A stretch of 32,786 bases of DNA, from positions 1-32,786 of the forward strand of contig KN832880.1 in NCBI GenBank assembly GCA_000827325.1, given 5' to 3'. Below the pieces are notes generated by a model that made no database searches, had not been told where the DNA came from, and was given only the letters and a program-made list of their open reading frames with translations. This stretch comes from Oidiodendron maius Zn. Its lineage: Eukaryota > Ascomycota > Leotiomycetes > Myxotrichaceae. The position numbers and the translations under genes were made by a program. Below are positions 30,474 to 32,786 of this stretch, piece by piece (positions within the stretch are counted from its first letter, which is position 1; every line of letters begins with the position of its first letter).

Positions 30474-32310
30474 AGTAAGTTGCTTAGAATAGTAAACTGT
30501 TTATTTTCTATAATTTTCTACTCTACTATACTTTACTCTACTTTTTCTCTACTATATATTATAGAATTAACTTCTAATAAATATAAGGTTATCTTTATTC
30601 TCTAAGCCCTTAAATATAACCTCTATCTTAATATTATATATATAGCCAAAATCTATAGTACTCTATTTAGAATAGTCCTTAATTAATATAATAACTAACT
30701 ATTATAATATAATATTTAATCTAAATCTTAAAAGCTTACTGATTTAGAAGAATTAGTAATTGTTTAATATATTCTTAATCTTAATTCTAAAGGGTTTCTA
30801 TCTAGACTTTATAGTATAAAAGATATAGTTAATTATCTATTTACTAAACAAAATATAGGATATATTAGAATATACTAGACTTCTTGCTTTATATAATAAT
30901 AACTATAGCTTACTATATATTTTAATTAAAAATACAATTATTAGAGAGCTAAATATAAAGATCTAATTATAATTAGTAGCTAGTTTTTACTCCTTAAGAA
31001 TATAATTATAAAGTATAGGATTATAGATATAGATATCTATAATTTTAATAAGACTAGGTTTATAATAGATATTATCTTAATAGTAATAGTAGTTATAAGC
31101 TTAAAGAAGTCTAGTAAAGTAAAGATAAAGTAGTCTAATAATTACAAATAGATTATAGTAATCTAGACTATAGATATACTTAGCTAGTTACTACTACTAT
31201 TTATAGTTATAAAGGGTATATATATCTTACTCTTTTAGTATAATAAGTTTAAATTATTAAAAGGTTAAAGACTCTCTATTAGTTATAATAGATAGACTAT
31301 AAATAAGATTAGTCTAGATTAGATTAAGTATTTTAAATTATATATATAGTCTTGAAAAGTAGATAGATATTAACTTCTAATACTTAATAGCTATAAATCC
31401 TACTATTTAACTGAATTTAAGCTTTTCTATTAAAACTATAATATTATTATACTTTATATATCTCTTTATTTCTTTTATATTCTCTAGCTACTTAATATAG
31501 ACTATTTTAGTCTATTGAAAAAGTTATATAGTAAGTAAATTAAGAGTTTAATATATAGTAGTTAGATCTATATTATAAAGAAGGATTTCTTTCTAGTATT
31601 CTAGATAGTATTCTAAAAGTTAATAACTATATAAAATATCTAGAGAGACTTTAGAGAGACTAGAATTATACCTTTTAATCTTTAGTAAGTCCTAGATATC
31701 CTCTCTTCTTATATAAAAACACTAACTCCTTTAAACTTATATTCTAATATAGTCTAAACTTAAAACTCTAGGACTTTAAAGAATATAACTAATACCTTAT
31801 AATAGTCTATCTTTATTAAAACCTGAATTAATTACTATTAGAATAGCTCTCTAATATAGGCTATTAATACTATAGACTAATTTATTAAGGGTTTAGTAGT
31901 AATTATATATAAGATAGCTTTATTATAGTTATAGATTACTAAGCTAAAAGAGATAAATAAAAGGCTTAGCAAGTATTATAAGCTAAAAAAAACTAGACTA
32001 TAAAAAGAAGGATTATTTTCTATAGAAAAGATAGAAGAGTTAGTAGATTATATTAATATAGATAGCTAATAAAGTAAGGAAATAGATAGTAATAGTAGTT
32101 AAAAATAAGGTATATAATTATATATTTAGTATTATAGTAATTATAGTAAGACTAGATATAATATATATATCTATTAAATAGTACTAGAGACTTCTAAAGA
32201 AAAGGATTAATATATTAATAATTAGTTTTAGAGTATTATAGTTAAATAATAATTAATCTTATACTAGAGTTATAGAAAAGTAAATAGTTTACTATTCTAA
32301 GTAACTTATT
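30474..32310 (+). mobile_element. Fot1-like element B, complete (1837 bp) but RIPped
   Basis: Terminal inverted repeats of at least 30 bp mirror each other: the left end agtaagttgcttagaatagt (30474-30493) is matched by the right end actattctaagtaacttatt (32291-32310), with a few C/T changes. Further inward the similarity continues for about 15 bp (ctgtttattttctata against atagaaaagtaaatag). Both ends sit in (AT)n, as expected for TA-targeting elements. Length and long inverted repeats fit Fot1-like transposons, which are about 1.9 kb with repeats of some 44 bp. It is inserted in the related element A, which continues at 32311. Confidence 0.82.
31400..32100 (+). pseudogene. Transposase relic of Fot1-like element B, C-terminal part
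   Basis: The best-preserved stretch (about 31916-32070) reads ITKLKEINKRLSKYYKLKK, then TRL, a stop, and KEGLFSIEKIEELVDY. This is a basic, coiled-coil-like tail such as closes pogo/Fot1-type DDE transposases. Upstream the frame is too disrupted by RIP to find the catalytic residues. The same family is represented at 1591-2343. Confidence 0.55.
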
Positions 32311-32465
32311 ATATATATATATTATAGTCTTAAAAAGTAGATAGATATTAACTTCTAATATTTAATAGCTATAAATCTTACTATTTAACTAAATTTAAGA
32401 TTTTCTACTAGAACTATAATATTATTATACTCTATATATCTATTTATTCCTTTTATATACTCTAG
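32311..32465 (+). mobile_element. Fot1-like element A, segment 4 of 4 seen here
   Basis: It resumes element A after element B and matches 31345-31490 closely (agtagatagatattaacttc, aactataatattattatac). It is cut at about 32465 by another minus-strand LINE; the remainder of element A would lie beyond the window. Confidence 0.78.
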
Positions 32466-32786
32466 TTATTATTATTATTAATACTCTGTTTAGCTATCTA
32501 GCTACAGAACCTCTACTAGAAATATCATAAGGTAAACCGTGCCCCTTAGGGCTGGACGAAACCCTTATGCATTGGTCCTTATACGCACGAAGCGTCTTCG
32601 CCTGGTCCTCGCTGCTACTTAGCCGGTCTCACCGCCGACTATGTGATACCACCTGGAGCCTCTATAGCCCCCTTTCTTCCTCCTCCTCCTCCTGGTCCTG
32701 GATTGCTGCATACCTGCAGGCTCGCCGGAACTCAGGGAGGCGGCCGGTAGCTAGCAGCCACCTTACCACCGTCCCTGCACAGGCTG
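32466..32786 (-). mobile_element. Tad1-like LINE, 3' end (young copy), runs off the window
   Basis: The (TAA)n tail, 3' UTR and end of the reverse-transcriptase ORF (stop at 32662-32664, six-Glu tail upstream of it) lie on the minus strand. It is nearly identical to 1-420 in reverse orientation, with one substitution seen, and lacks the RIP changes of the copy at 18870-19290. G+C content rises sharply within it. The rest of the element lies to the right of the window. Confidence 0.85.

Overview
The window looks like a piece of a filamentous ascomycete genome (Pezizomycotina; an Aspergillus- or Penicillium-like member of the Eurotiomycetes is my best guess, not proven). The reasons are short 53-90 bp introns with GTATGT/GTGAGT-type donors and CTAAC-like branch sites, Tad1-type LINEs, Fot1-like and Tc1/mariner-like DNA transposons, Ty3 and Ty1 LTR elements, and heavy repeat-induced point mutation (RIP). 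In the repeats CA/TG has become TA almost everywhere, and the old reading frames are broken mainly by TAG/TAA at former CAG/CAA codons. About a third of the window is gene-bearing; the rest is a transposon graveyard.

Layout: 1-2343 is LINE fragments inserted next to a Fot1-like transposase relic. 2344-3292 is single-copy-looking DNA with a minisatellite. 3293-5390 (minus) is a secreted LysM protein with two C-terminal PAN-like repeats. 5391-7768 is the shared upstream region, which carries a 131-bp MITE-like hairpin and a RIP-destroyed Tc1/mariner relic. 7769-11480 (plus) is an intact six-exon CBM18-GH18 chitinase of the large killer-toxin-like class (1128 aa). 11981-12514 is a small two-exon gene of unknown function. 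12701-14330 is a gag-only Ty1/copia-type element with intact LTRs and target-site duplication. 14858-15774 (minus) is an intact three-exon gene of unknown function.

From about 15950 to the end the sequence is a nest of transposons that can be resolved by target-site duplications. A Fot1-like element starts at 16135. It is split by a 1.9-kb (AAT)-tailed retroposon of unknown family (16362-18263), by a 5.1-kb Tad1-like LINE on the minus strand (18870-30391), by a second complete Fot1-like element (30474-32310), and by another LINE copy that runs off the right end (32466 onward). The LINE itself is split by a 6.4-kb Ty3/gypsy chromovirus (22275-28656).

The LysM protein and the chitinase are divergently arranged. 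This pairing fits a known fungal theme in which a LysM chitin-binding protein is encoded beside a subgroup-C chitinase; a cooperative role in binding and cutting chitin is inference. Both ends of the window lie in nearly identical, scarcely mutated copies of the LINE 3' end, in opposite orientations. That suggests recent LINE activity and may also be why an assembled contig stopped here.
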